64,000 nt of DNA from Streptomyces sp. DvalAA-43. GTDB taxonomy: Bacteria > Actinomycetota > Actinomycetes > Streptomycetales > Streptomycetaceae. A model generated the notes under the pieces. That model ran no database searches and had not been told where the DNA came from. It was given only the letters and a program-made list of their open reading frames with translations. Every line of letters starts with the position of its first letter. Within the stretch, counting starts at the first letter, position 1. This document shows positions 17,432 to 25,792 of this stretch, one piece after another. The position numbers and the translations under genes were made by a program. The stretch is from assembly GCF_900091725.1 (NCBI RefSeq), contig NZ_FMBW01000044.1, forward strand, positions 310,001 through 374,000, given 5' to 3'.

Positions 17432-18715
17432 ATGCGCGCACGAGACTCCGACCGTACCCATGGTCCCGCCGCCGGTTCCGCTCGCGCGCGCACGCCGGAG
17501 AGACGGCCGGAGAGGGACGAACTCCCCGGACAGCTGCCGCTCGCCCTCCAGAGCAGCCTGGGCAACGCCGTCGTCGTCCAGCTGCTCCGGCAGGCGGGGC
17601 ATCCCTCGGCACAGCCCGAGGAGCAGCAGTACGAGCACGAGCGGCGGCATGAGCACGAGCACCACCACGACGTGCAGCGTTCCGCCGTCCATGACGTCCT
17701 GCGCGGCGGTGGCAGGCCCATGGACGCCGGGCTACGGGAAGAAATGGAGACCCGGCTCGGCGCCGACTTCTCCGACGTACGGATTCACGACGACAGCACC
17801 GCACGGGCCTCCGCCGCCGAGGTCGGCGCCCGCGCCTACACCTCCGGCCACCATGTCGTCGTCGGCACGGGCGGCGGCGACAAGCACACCCTCGCCCATG
17901 AGCTGACCCATGTCATCCAGCAGCGGCAGGGCGCGGTCTCCGGCACCGACAACGGCGCGGGCCTGCGGATCTCCGACCCCTCGGACACCTTTGAGCGGGC
18001 CGCGGAACGGAACGCCCGCCGGGTCATGTCCGCACCGCTGCGGGCCGGGGCGTCCGGAGACCGGGAGCAGCCCGCGTCGCAGGCGCCGTCGACCGCCGGG
18101 ACGGCGGTCCAGCGCGCGGGCGACTGGAAGAACAACCCGACGAAGAACGCCCTGGCCGCGGAGAAGGCGGCCAACCCGGGCAACGCGCTCGTGCACACCC
18201 TGCACCACATCGTGCCCAAGTCACTGCTCGAACAGTTCGCCGGGCTCCTCACCCCGGCCCAGCTGACCTCCGTCGTCACGGCCCTGGCACCGCTCGCCCC
18301 GACCGCGTTCACCACCAACAGCACCCAGCCCGCCTCCGTGTCCAAGGCGTTGAAGAACGTCCCGGCCAACTTCGCGCTCGGCCCCGCACCGGGGGACCGC
18401 AACGACGACCCGGGCAACAGCGGACCGGACCTCAACTTCACCGAGGACGGCGCCATCACGCCCCGCTCCGAACAGCTGGAGCACGTCTACGACTTCATCG
18501 AGGCGAAGGTCAGCGCCGGAGCGGCGGTCACACCGGCCGAACTCCAGAACAACTTCATCGCCCCCCTGGAGCAGGCCTGCATCGAGCACAACGCCGTGGT
18601 CGCCCGTCTCGGCCTCGCCAACGGCGTGGGTCTCGACCCGAACCGGACGGCCTGGTCGGGCAGCGCGGCCACGCGTTCCCAGCGCCGGACCCACATGATC
18701 GAACCGCTCGTCTGA
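17432..18715 (+). CDS. DUF4157 (eCIS-core) protein with HNH-like C-terminal domain
   Basis: 427-residue protein. The N-terminal 90 residues are polar with a His/Glu-rich run. A DUF4157 domain follows (about 92-200), with the metallopeptidase-like HELTH motif (His156, Glu157, His160). Proteins of this family are often cargo or associates of extracellular contractile injection systems. A linker leads to a C-terminal domain with HHIVPKS (His258, His259), RNDDPGNSGPDLNF and a final His, which resembles His-Me/HNH finger nuclease toxins. No signal peptide and no contractile system gene are seen in this window. A polymorphic toxin or eCIS effector is the best inference. ATG 17432 was chosen as the first in-frame Met. 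Confidence 0.75.
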   Translation: MRARDSDRTHGPAAGSARARTPERRPERDELPGQLPLALQSSLGNAVVVQLLRQAGHPSAQPEEQQYEHERRHEHEHHHDVQRSAVHDVLRGGGRPMDAGLREEMETRLGADFSDVRIHDDSTARASAAEVGARAYTSGHHVVVGTGGGDKHTLAHELTHVIQQRQGAVSGTDNGAGLRISDPSDTFERAAERNARRVMSAPLRAGASGDREQPASQAPSTAGTAVQRAGDWKNNPTKNALAAEKAANPGNALVHTLHHIVPKSLLEQFAGLLTPAQLTSVVTALAPLAPTAFTTNSTQPASVSKALKNVPANFALGPAPGDRNDDPGNSGPDLNFTEDGAITPRSEQLEHVYDFIEAKVSAGAAVTPAELQNNFIAPLEQACIEHNAVVARLGLANGVGLDPNRTAWSGSAATRSQRRTHMIEPLV

Positions 18716-18725
18716 CGACGATGAC

Positions 18726-18770
18726 GAAGGGGCCAGGGACGACGGTCGGTCGTCGTCCCTGGCCCCCTTC
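18726..18770 (+). terminator. Hairpin terminator after DUF4157 gene
   Basis: Long near-perfect stem (GAAGG..GGCCAGGGACGAC against GTCGTCCCTGGCC..CCTTC) 10 bp after the stop. It may also serve the convergent DUF397 gene. Confidence 0.75.
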
Positions 18771-18792
18771 GCCGTTCAGGCTTCGGACGGCT

Positions 18793-19056
18793 TCAGAGCG
18801 TGCCCACGAAGGCCCGCCAGGCGCTCGCCCCGACGATCAGGACGGGGCCGTCCGGGTTCTTGCTGTCGCGCACGGGGACGGCGCAGGGGAGGCCGTCGAC
18901 CACTTCCACGCAGTCGCCGCCGTTGGTGCCGCTGTAACTGGACTTACGCCAGGCCGCGCCGCCGGTGACGGTGCACTCGACGCATTCGCCGCCGGTGCTG
19001 CCGCTGTAACTGGACTTACGCCACCGCGCGTTTCTCAAGTCGTGGCCGGTCTCCAT
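18793..19056 (-). CDS. DUF397 protein with duplicated motif
   Basis: 87-residue small protein. The DUF397 signature occurs twice in tandem: ARWRKSSYSGSTGGECVE (about 10-27) and AAWRKSSYSGTNGGDCVE (about 34-51), followed by the single usual tail (VRDSKNPDGPVL and AWRAFV). DUF397 proteins are partners of WhiJ-like helix-turn-helix regulators in Streptomyces development. Its ATG lies inside the end of the upstream regulator gene (41-bp overlap), implying coupling. The doubled motif is unusual, since most members have one. Confidence 0.88.
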   Translation of the reverse strand: METGHDLRNARWRKSSYSGSTGGECVECTVTGGAAWRKSSYSGTNGGDCVEVVDGLPCAVPVRDSKNPDGPVLIVGASAWRAFVGTL

Positions 19057-19864
19057 AACACTCCTCCATCACGCGGGTGATCAGCGCCGCGGACTCCTCG
19101 ACGGGGAGGGCCGTGGCCTGCAAATGAGCGTAACGGAGCGCGGCTTCCCTGACGGTGTCAGGGCTGGCGGTCATATGGCCGGAGACGATGTCCTCCGTGT
19201 AGACGATGTCGGGGTCGCTCTCGAAGCGCATGGTGGTGAACGAGCCATCCAGGCTGGTGTGTTCACCGGCCGCGAAGGGCAGCACCTGAATCCGCATCCA
19301 GCGGTGGTCGGCGAACTCCAACAAGTGGAGCAGTTGCCTCCGCATGACGTCCCGGCCGCCGATCGGCCGGTGCAGCACGGCCTCGTCGAGAATGACCCAG
19401 ATCAGCGGGGGGTGTTCCCGCTCCAGGATGCGCTGTCGCTCCATCCGGGCCGCCACCAGGTTCTCCAGGTCGTCCGGCATGCCGGTGGCCAGCACTGCCC
19501 GCGCGTACTCCTCCGTCTGCAACAGTCCGTACACCACCTGCGACTGGTACGTGGAGATGTACGCGGCCTTGGCCTCCATGTCCGCGTACGGCTGGAACCA
19601 GGCGGGCAGTTGGCTGCGTAGAACGAGGCCGATCAGCCGCGAGAACATTCCGTCCGTGGCAAGCGCCGCGTCCACGCGCTCGGAGAAGTCGCGGGTGGGC
19701 ACCTTCTTCGTGGTCTCGACCTGGCCGATCAAGGATCCGGTGCAGAAGATGATGTCGCCCAGCTGCCCCTGCTTGAGGCAGGCCGCCTCTCTCTGGCGGC
19801 GCAATTCCCAGCCGTAGTAGTCCAATGGGGAAGCGCTCGGGTCGAGCGTCTGGATGTTGGCCAC
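19016..19864 (-). CDS. Helix-turn-helix regulator with DUF5753 domain (WhiJ-like)
   Basis: 282-residue XRE-family DNA-binding protein. The N-terminal HTH covers about residues 15-70 (LRRQREAACLKQGQLGDII, then SLIGQVETTKK). It is followed by the DUF5753 ligand or partner domain (QSQVVYGLLQTEEYARAV, later LPFAAGEHTSLDGSFT). Such proteins pair with DUF397 proteins and an AbaA-like ATPase in whiJ-type clusters that influence sporulation and antibiotic production. It overlaps the DUF397 gene and is divergent from the ATPase gene, so all three members are present. Confidence 0.9.
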   Translation of the reverse strand: MANIQTLDPSASPLDYYGWELRRQREAACLKQGQLGDIIFCTGSLIGQVETTKKVPTRDFSERVDAALATDGMFSRLIGLVLRSQLPAWFQPYADMEAKAAYISTYQSQVVYGLLQTEEYARAVLATGMPDDLENLVAARMERQRILEREHPPLIWVILDEAVLHRPIGGRDVMRRQLLHLLEFADHRWMRIQVLPFAAGEHTSLDGSFTTMRFESDPDIVYTEDIVSGHMTASPDTVREAALRYAHLQATALPVEESAALITRVMEECYGDRPRLEKRAVA

Positions 19865-19949
19865 GGCGGGGCACCTCCGGTGTTCAACGCCTCACGGCGT
19901 TCGTTTCCGTACGTAGCCGAGCGTAATCAAGCCACTGCATCCTGGTGAC

Positions 19950-20417
19950 ATGAATCACGTAATTGCCTCGCCGCCGGTCAGCGCGGAACCGACCTATCAC
20001 GCCGACTTCGCGGTGGGCGAGCACTCCGCGCGGCATCTCCGCCGCATCCTGCGCCTCTACCTCACCGGCTGGGGGCTCCTGGACGTGGCCGACGCGGCGG
20101 AGCTGGCGCTGACCGAGCTGATCGCGAACGTGGTGCGGCACGTGCCCGGCCGCCGCTGCCAGACGTTCATCTTCCTGCTCCCGTCCGGGGGCCTGCGGGT
20201 GGAGGTCGCGGATGGCTGCCCGAAGATGCCGAGGATGGTCGTCGGGGACGAACTCGACGAGGGAGGCCGGGGGTTGGTGCTGGTCGCCGCGCTCACCGAC
20301 CGGTGGGGCGTGGAGCCGCGCCGGGACGGGTGCGGCAAGACGGTGTGGTTCGAGTGCACGGCCGCGAAGGCGCCGCTCAGCGACCGGAACGGAGCTCCGA
20401 GAGCACCGCGTCCGTGA
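19950..20417 (+). CDS. AbaA-like ATP-binding protein (HATPase_c anti-sigma factor fold)
   Basis: 155-residue GHKL ATPase-fold protein like the RsbW/SpoIIAB anti-sigma kinases and the AbaA-like members of whiJ clusters. The N-box is ALTELIANVVRH, followed by EVADGCPKMP (G1 region) and DEGGRGLVLVAALTDRWG (G2 region). No separate dimerisation domain is present. The start is ATG 19950. It is divergent from the helix-turn-helix gene (85 bp apart). Its 3' end overlaps the convergent serine hydrolase gene by 41 bp. Confidence 0.88.
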   Translation: MNHVIASPPVSAEPTYHADFAVGEHSARHLRRILRLYLTGWGLLDVADAAELALTELIANVVRHVPGRRCQTFIFLLPSGGLRVEVADGCPKMPRMVVGDELDEGGRGLVLVAALTDRWGVEPRRDGCGKTVWFECTAAKAPLSDRNGAPRAPRP

Positions 20418-21198
20418 ACGGGGGCCACACCTCCACCGCCCACGGGCCGAAGGCCCGGTCGGCCAGCGCGACGCACGCCGCGCCCGCGACCGGGTCGACC
20501 CACAGGAACGTCCCCGACTGCCCGAAGTGTCCGAAGGTCGCGGGGGAGGAGGAACCGCCCGTCCAGTGCGGGGACTTGGAGTCCCGGATCTCGAAGCCGA
20601 GGCCCCAGTCGTTGGGGTTCTGGTGCCCGTAGCCGGGCAGTACGCCCTTCAGGCCGGGGTGTACGACGGTCTGCGCGGCGAGCACCGTACGCGGGTCCAG
20701 GAGGCGGGGCGCCTGTAGCTCCGCCGCGAACCGGACGAGGTCGTCGACGGTCGAGACACCGTCCTTGGCGGGCGAGCCGTCCACCGTGGTGGCCGTCATG
20801 CCCAGCGGCTCCAGCACGGCCTGGCGCACGTACTCGGAGAACGGGATGTCGGTGGCCTTGGCGATGTGGTCGCCGAGCACCTCGAAGCCCGCGTTGGAGT
20901 AGAGGCGGCGGGTGCCGGGCGCGGCCGTCGTCCGGTGCTCGTCGAAGGCGAGCCCGCTGGTGTGCGCCAGCAGATGCCGGACGGTGGACCCCTCCGGCCC
21001 CGCCGGCTCGTCGAGCTCGACCGCGCCCTCCTCGTACGCCACCAGCGCCGCGTAGGCCGCGATCGGCTTGGTGACGGAGGCGAGCGGGAAGCGGTGCGCG
21101 GCCGGGCCGTGCGTACCGAGAACGGTGCCGTCCGCTCGTACGACGGCAGCCGCCGCGGTGGGAACGGGCCAGTTGTCGATCATCGCCAGGCTCTGCAT
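20377..21198 (-). CDS. Serine hydrolase, beta-lactamase/class C family
   Basis: 273-residue penicillin-binding-protein-like serine hydrolase. Ser41-x-x-Lys44 in LASVTKPI is the nucleophile and general base. YSN (RLYSNAGFEVLGDHI) gives the second motif, and a GHFGQSG segment replaces the KTG triad. No signal peptide is seen, so it is probably a cytoplasmic esterase or peptidase rather than a true beta-lactamase. Start at ATG 21198; in-frame upstream starts have no family similarity. It overlaps the ATPase gene tail-to-tail. Confidence 0.85.
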   Translation of the reverse strand: MQSLAMIDNWPVPTAAAAVVRADGTVLGTHGPAAHRFPLASVTKPIAAYAALVAYEEGAVELDEPAGPEGSTVRHLLAHTSGLAFDEHRTTAAPGTRRLYSNAGFEVLGDHIAKATDIPFSEYVRQAVLEPLGMTATTVDGSPAKDGVSTVDDLVRFAAELQAPRLLDPRTVLAAQTVVHPGLKGVLPGYGHQNPNDWGLGFEIRDSKSPHWTGGSSSPATFGHFGQSGTFLWVDPVAGAACVALADRAFGPWAVEVWPPFTDAVLSELRSGR

Positions 21199-21480
21199 GC
21201 GTACGAGCGTAACGGGCGGTATTCGGGTGCGCCGCAGTGGTGCCGGGGCCGGCTGGCCGCCTTCCGAAATCGGCACAGGACCGTGTACGGCCGCGGTGGA
21301 TGTCTTGCAGGGTTGCCTGGGCGGAGATCACCGACAGAAAGGGCATGGTTCACGGGGAAGCCGGCCGCCGCTCGCTCCGGCATTGCATTCATACGGCTAT
21401 CTCGCGGCCCGGTCGTCGTCCCGAGGCAGCCTTCGTGAAGGCGGAGCCGAGCCGGCGAGGCGGGCTGGTGGTGCTCCACT

Positions 21481-21494
21481 ACCGATCGATCGGT
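21481..21494. repeat. Perfect 14-bp palindrome ACCGATCGATCGGT
   Basis: Self-complementary site, extended to 20 bp (21478-21497) with one mismatched pair. It lies about 200 bp upstream of the MerR gene and could be an operator, but no cognate protein is evident. Confidence 0.5.
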
Positions 21495-21654
21495 GGTTCA
21501 GGGATCAGAATCCTCGCCGCCGAAGAGGAGGGCGTCACGGTCCGTCGCCTCCTGACACCGTAGGCGCCCGGCGGTCCGGGCCGAGTTCGTCGCGACCGCT
21601 GGGCTGATCTCACCGGATGGTCCGGCCGTCGCCGGAACCCGTCCCCGATTGCGC

Positions 21655-21685
21655 TTGCTTCGAGTGCACTCCAAGGTTCTAGCGT
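21655..21685 (+). promoter_or_regulatory. MerR-type promoter with 19-bp spacer and operator
   Basis: The -35-like TTGCTT (21655-21660) and -10-like TAGCGT (21680-21685) are 19 bp apart, the over-long spacing typical of MerR-regulated promoters. The spacer is filled by a near-perfect 18-bp palindrome, CTTCGAGTGCACTCCAAG (21658-21675). The predicted transcription start falls at about the ATG at 21693, so the mRNA may be leaderless. It would drive the MerR and aldo-keto reductase genes. Confidence 0.65.
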
Positions 21686-21692
21686 GGAGGGC

Positions 21693-22154
21693 ATGACGGT
21701 GATGGAGAGCACTTCGACGAAGGTGGACGTCTGCGCCGCGGCCCCGCAGGCGCATCCGCGTCCCGAGGGGCAGGACCGGTACACCATCAGTGAGGTCGTG
21801 GCCTTCACCGGGCTCACCGCGCACACCCTGCGCTGGTACGAGCGGATCGGGCTGATGCCGCACGTGGACCGGTCCCACACCGGCCAGCGCCGGTTCACCA
21901 ACCGCGATCTGGACTGGCTGGCCTTCGTCGGCAAGCTGCGGCTGACCGGGATGCCGGTCGCCGACATGGTCCGGTACGCGGAGCTGCTGCGCGAGGGCGA
22001 GCACACCTTCGAGGAACGGCAGGAGCTGCTTGAGGCGACCCGCCGCGACGTGAGGTCGCGGATCGCGGAGCTCCAGGACACCCTCGCCGTGCTCGACCAC
22101 AAGATCGACTTCTATGCGGGCGCCCGGCGGGCGCCGGAAAGGCCCTGTGCCTGA
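21693..22154 (+). CDS. MerR family transcriptional regulator
   Basis: 153-residue regulator. The winged helix-turn-helix starts at YTISEVVAFTGLTAHTLRWYERIG, followed by the wing (HTGQRRFTNRDLDWL) and a long C-terminal dimerisation helix. There are no conserved metal-binding Cys residues, so it probably senses an organic compound or redox signal. Its own promoter contains a MerR-type operator, suggesting autoregulation. ATG 21693 was chosen because it would start a leaderless transcript; ATG 21702 with upstream GGAGG is an alternative. Its stop overlaps the next gene's start (TGATG), so the two are translationally coupled. Confidence 0.88.
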   Translation: MTVMESTSTKVDVCAAAPQAHPRPEGQDRYTISEVVAFTGLTAHTLRWYERIGLMPHVDRSHTGQRRFTNRDLDWLAFVGKLRLTGMPVADMVRYAELLREGEHTFEERQELLEATRRDVRSRIAELQDTLAVLDHKIDFYAGARRAPERPCA

Positions 22155-23170
22155 TGACTGACGACAAGATCACCACCGTGGAGCTCGGCAACGGCGGCCC
22201 TCAGGTCGGCGTACAGGGGCTCGGCTGCATGGGCATGAGCGAGTTCTACGGGGACACCGACGAGTCCTCGGCCCGCGAGACCCTGGAGACGGCGCTGACG
22301 GCGGGCGTCACCCTCTTCGACACCGCGGACATCTACGGCAGCGGCGCCAACGAGACCTTCCTCGCCCCGTTCGTCGGGGCGCACCGGGACGAGATCACGC
22401 TCGCCACGAAGTTCGCCATAGAGCGCAAGGACGACGACCCGCACTACCGGGGCGTGCGCAACGACCCCGCGTACATCCGCAAGGCCGTCGAGGACAGCCT
22501 GCGACGGCTGGGCACCGATGTCATCGACCTCTACTACATGCACCGCCGCGACCCGGCCGTCCCGTTCGCCGAGTCCGTCGGGGCCATGGCGGAGCTGGTC
22601 CAGCAGGGCAAGGTCAAGCAGCTCGGGCTGAGCGAGGTGACCGGCGCGGAGCTGCGCGAGGCGCACGCGGTGCACCCGATCGCCGCCCTCCAGTCGGAGT
22701 GGTCGCTCTTCAGCCGGGACATCGAGCGCAGCGCCGTACCGGCCGCCGTCGAGCTCGGGGTGACCGTCGTGCCGTACTCGCCGCTCGGCCGGGGCTTCCT
22801 GACCGGGGCGTTCACGGACGCGGCCAAGGACCTGTCGAAGGGCGACTTCCGGCAGTTCCAGCCCCGCTTCACCGGCGACAACGCGAAGAAGAACGCCGCC
22901 CTGCTGGAGCCCGTCCACAAGATCGCGGCGGCGCACGGGGTGTCGGCCGCGCAGGTGGCACTCGCCTGGGTGCAGCAGCGGGCCCAGGTGCACGGGCTGA
23001 CCGTGGTGCCGATCCCGGGCACCCGCAAGAGCAGCCGGCTGCTGGAGAACGTGGCCGCCACCCGGCTCACGCTGAGCGACGGGGAGCTGGCACAGCTGGA
23101 GCCGATCGCCGGGCTGGTGGCCGGGGACAGGTACCCGGACATGAGCTCGACGTCCGCCGCGCGCGAGTAG
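22154..23170 (+). CDS. Aldo/keto reductase
   Basis: 338-residue NADPH-dependent oxidoreductase with a TIM barrel. The catalytic tetrad is visible: Asp56 and Tyr61 (FDTADIYGSGANE), Lys86 (LATKF) and His130 (DLYYMHRR). The cofactor-binding end IPGTRKSSRLLENVAA is typical of the AKR13-like branch. It reduces aldehydes or ketones; the physiological substrate is unknown. It overlaps the MerR gene by one base and is presumably induced by the same signal, a common regulator-plus-detoxifying-enzyme arrangement. Confidence 0.92.
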   Translation: MTDDKITTVELGNGGPQVGVQGLGCMGMSEFYGDTDESSARETLETALTAGVTLFDTADIYGSGANETFLAPFVGAHRDEITLATKFAIERKDDDPHYRGVRNDPAYIRKAVEDSLRRLGTDVIDLYYMHRRDPAVPFAESVGAMAELVQQGKVKQLGLSEVTGAELREAHAVHPIAALQSEWSLFSRDIERSAVPAAVELGVTVVPYSPLGRGFLTGAFTDAAKDLSKGDFRQFQPRFTGDNAKKNAALLEPVHKIAAAHGVSAAQVALAWVQQRAQVHGLTVVPIPGTRKSSRLLENVAATRLTLSDGELAQLEPIAGLVAGDRYPDMSSTSAARE

Positions 23171-23296
23171 ACAAGTCGCGAGTGGACAGGCCCTGTAGCC
23201 CGGGGCCCGCCGCACCCCACGGCCCCGGGCTACGGCGCCGTGGTGAATGATGGTGGCGACCTGCGGTACGGCAATGTTTATGCGAGGGGCGCGGCC

Positions 23297-23620
23297 ATGC
23301 TATTCGTCGTCGTTGTTTCCGTTGTTCTCGTCGGCGGCAGCATTTCCTACATCGTGCATCTCTTCAGACGCGACAGCAGGATCCGGTCACAGGGGCGGGA
23401 CATCCGGGCGCTGGTCGAGGACGTGCGTTTCCTCGGCTCGAACGACGGCGGATCCGCCAACATAAAGTACCGGCTCTCCTGGACCGAGAACGGTGTGACA
23501 AAGCAGGTGGAAGGCAGCGACACGGTGTCCGCCTTCTACTCGTCGCGGGTGCAGAAAGGCTGCGAGATCGACATCAAATACCTGGACGACAACAACATCA
23601 TGTTCGTCTTCGACAAGTAG
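23297..23620 (+). CDS. DUF3592-like small membrane protein
   Basis: 107-residue protein with one N-terminal membrane segment (about residues 2-22) and a beta-rich C-terminal domain (VRFLGSNDGG to IDIKYLDDNN) resembling DUF3592. It is probably membrane anchored; no enzymatic motif is seen. ATG 23297 is preferred because GAGGGG precedes it at good spacing and the membrane segment follows directly. A GTG at 23240 would add 19 residues. Function unknown. Confidence 0.7.
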   Translation: MLFVVVVSVVLVGGSISYIVHLFRRDSRIRSQGRDIRALVEDVRFLGSNDGGSANIKYRLSWTENGVTKQVEGSDTVSAFYSSRVQKGCEIDIKYLDDNNIMFVFDK

Positions 23621-23644
23621 TCGAGTGGCCAAGTAGCGGCGACC

Positions 23645-24328
23645 TCACCCCTCGCCCGGCACCACCACCCCGGCCTCGTAGGCGAAGATCACCGCCTGCG
23701 CCCGGTCCCGCAGGTCCAGCTTGGCCAGCACCCGGCCGATATGCGTCTTCACCGTCTGCTCGGCCAGCACCAGCTTCCCCGCGATCTCCTGGTTGGACAG
23801 GCCCCGCGCGATCAGCTCCAGCACCTCCGTCTCGCGCGGAGTCAGCCCGTTCAGCCGCAGCGACTGGCCGCTCCGGGTGGCACCGGTCGGGCCCTGCCGG
23901 GCGAAGTCCGCGATCAGACGGCGCGTCACGGACGGCGCGAGCAGCGCCTCGCCCGCCGCGACCACCCGCACCGCCGAGATCAGGTCGGCCGGCGGCGCGT
24001 CCTTCAGCAGGAAGCCGGACGCCCCGGCGCGCAGCGCCTCGTACACGTAGTCGTCCACGTCGAACGTGGTGAGCATCAGGACCCTCGGCCGGTGCACCAC
24101 CCCCAGCGGCGGGTTCAGCAGCTCACGGGCCGCCGCCAGGCCGTCCATCTCCGGCATCCGGACATCCATCAGCACCACGTCCGGGCGGGTGCTGCGGCCG
24201 ACCTCGACGCCCTGGCGCCCGTCCGGCGCCTCACCGACCACCTCGATGTCGCTCTGCGCCGAGAGCAGCGCCGCGAACCCCGCCCGCACCATGGCCTGGT
24301 CGTCGACGATGATCACACGGATGGTCAA
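23645..24328 (-). CDS. Two-component response regulator, NarL/LuxR family
   Basis: 227-residue regulator. The receiver domain has the acidic pair Asp9/Asp10 and phospho-acceptor Asp55 (VVLMDVRMPEMDG). A C-terminal LuxR-type helix-turn-helix follows (LTPRETEVLELIARGLSNQEIA, then VKTHIGRVLAKLDLRDR). It overlaps the upstream histidine kinase gene by 4 bp and is its obvious partner. Target genes are unknown. Confidence 0.94.
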   Translation of the reverse strand: MTIRVIIVDDQAMVRAGFAALLSAQSDIEVVGEAPDGRQGVEVGRSTRPDVVLMDVRMPEMDGLAAARELLNPPLGVVHRPRVLMLTTFDVDDYVYEALRAGASGFLLKDAPPADLISAVRVVAAGEALLAPSVTRRLIADFARQGPTGATRSGQSLRLNGLTPRETEVLELIARGLSNQEIAGKLVLAEQTVKTHIGRVLAKLDLRDRAQAVIFAYEAGVVVPGEG

Positions 24329-25674
24329 GAGTCCTCCGGGGCCTCGGGCGTGGCAGGGGTCAGCGGCAGCCGCGCGGCCACCCGGAAGCCGCCGTCCGGC
24401 AGCGGTCCGGTGTCCAGCGTGCCGCCGGTCAACCGTACGCGTTCACGCATCCCGACCAGGCCGTGCCCCGTGCCGGACGTCTCCAACGGCGAATCGGGTT
24501 GCTCCGCCCGGTCGTTGACCACCAGGACGGTCAGATGCGCGCCGTCGGAGGTGACCGATATCCGGGTCCGCGCGCCGGGCGCGTGCCGGATCACGTTGGC
24601 CAGCGCCTCCTGCACGATCCGGTACGCCGACACATCCACCGCCTGCGGCAGATCCGGCAGCCGGGCGGGGAGCGAGAGTTCGGCCGGCAGCCCCGCCCGC
24701 ACCGTCGCCTCCACCAGCTGCTGCACCCGGTCGAGACCCGGCTGCGGGGCCCGCTCGCCCTCCGCGCCGTCGCTGCGCAGCACCGTCAGCAGCCGCCGCA
24801 TCTCCGTCAGCGACTCCCGCGCGCTCGCGGCGATCGCCGCGAACTCCTCGTGCGCCTGCTCGGGCAGGTCGCTGATCCGGTACGGCGCGGAGTCGGCCTG
24901 GACCGTGATCACGGACATGTGGTGCGCCACCACGTCGTGCAGTTCCCGGGCGATCCTGGTGCGCTCCTCCAGCAGTGTGCGCTGCGCCCGCTCGGCCTCG
25001 CTGATGGTCTCCTGCTCGGCGAGCCGGCGCTGTGCGTCGCCCCGTTCCCGTACCACCGCACCGATCACCATGAACACCGCGCCGAACGCCGGAAGCAGTC
25101 CCGCGGTGCCGTTGCTGCGGTCCGTGCCGCCCAGGTGCAGGACCAGGCTCGCCACGGAGGTCAGCGCCCAGACGGAGATCGCGGTCCGGCGGGTCTCGCG
25201 CAGGGCCACCGCCAGCATCACGAAGAGGTAGCAGATCAGCGTCGGCGGCGGCCACGGCCAGATGCTCATCTGCGGGTCCGCGTACCGCAGCAGTACCAGC
25301 GCCCCCACGATGTCGGCGGGGAAGACGATCCACCACGCCTGCAACGGGCGGTGCGCCAGCATCAGCAGCGGCGCCGTCTGGGCGACGGTCAGCAGCCCGG
25401 CCAGCCCCTCGGCCATGCCGTATTCGTTGGTCAGCACATTGAGCGTGACCGGGACGAAGATCGCCGTGAGGATGAGGACGGCCGCGTACGGCAGCAGCCT
25501 CCGCCACCGTCTGGACGCGTTCGCGAGCGGGGGGACCGGGGGATGGGACGGGTGGGAGAGCCCGTGGGTGATCTCGCGCAGATTGCGGCGGGCGGCGCTC
25601 ACCAGCCCGTCGGCGGCGGGCTGGGGGCGCGGCGGCGCCCCGGGGGGCGGGGCATGGGGCGGGGAAGTGGTCAT
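24325..25674 (-). CDS. Sensor histidine kinase (HisKA_3 type)
   Basis: 449-residue kinase. The N-terminus is proline-rich and cytoplasmic, followed by several hydrophobic segments (about residues 60-190). The HisKA_3 dimerisation domain has phospho-acceptor His246 (IARELHDVVAHHMSVI), and a HATPase domain carries the N-box (VQEALANVIRHAPGA) and GTGHGLVGMRERV G-box. The signal is probably sensed at or in the membrane, since there is no large outer loop. ATG 25674 has a GAGGCGG ribosome-binding site. It overlaps the response regulator gene by 4 bp. Confidence 0.92.
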   Translation of the reverse strand: MTTSPPHAPPPGAPPRPQPAADGLVSAARRNLREITHGLSHPSHPPVPPLANASRRWRRLLPYAAVLILTAIFVPVTLNVLTNEYGMAEGLAGLLTVAQTAPLLMLAHRPLQAWWIVFPADIVGALVLLRYADPQMSIWPWPPPTLICYLFVMLAVALRETRRTAISVWALTSVASLVLHLGGTDRSNGTAGLLPAFGAVFMVIGAVVRERGDAQRRLAEQETISEAERAQRTLLEERTRIARELHDVVAHHMSVITVQADSAPYRISDLPEQAHEEFAAIAASARESLTEMRRLLTVLRSDGAEGERAPQPGLDRVQQLVEATVRAGLPAELSLPARLPDLPQAVDVSAYRIVQEALANVIRHAPGARTRISVTSDGAHLTVLVVNDRAEQPDSPLETSGTGHGLVGMRERVRLTGGTLDTGPLPDGGFRVAARLPLTPATPEAPEDS

Positions 25675-25792
25675 GGCCGCCTCAGCGTAGGCAGCGGCCC
25701 GGCCCGGTGGCGTCATACCGGGGTTCCGGTTCGCCACCGGGCTTCTCGTACGGGGGTACTACGGGCCGATCGGGCCGACCGGCGGCGAGGCC

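Larger units (their letters stand above)
21199..21692. other. Intergenic region upstream of MerR gene
   Basis: About 490 bp with overlapping open frames on both strands but no recognisable protein. It contains a perfect palindrome at 21481-21494 and, at its right end, the MerR-type promoter. The left part must hold the promoter of the serine hydrolase gene. Confidence 0.5.

Noticed and set aside
21498..22100. 200-codon minus-strand frame opposite the MerR gene
   Set aside because: Antisense shadow of the MerR coding sequence with no protein similarity.
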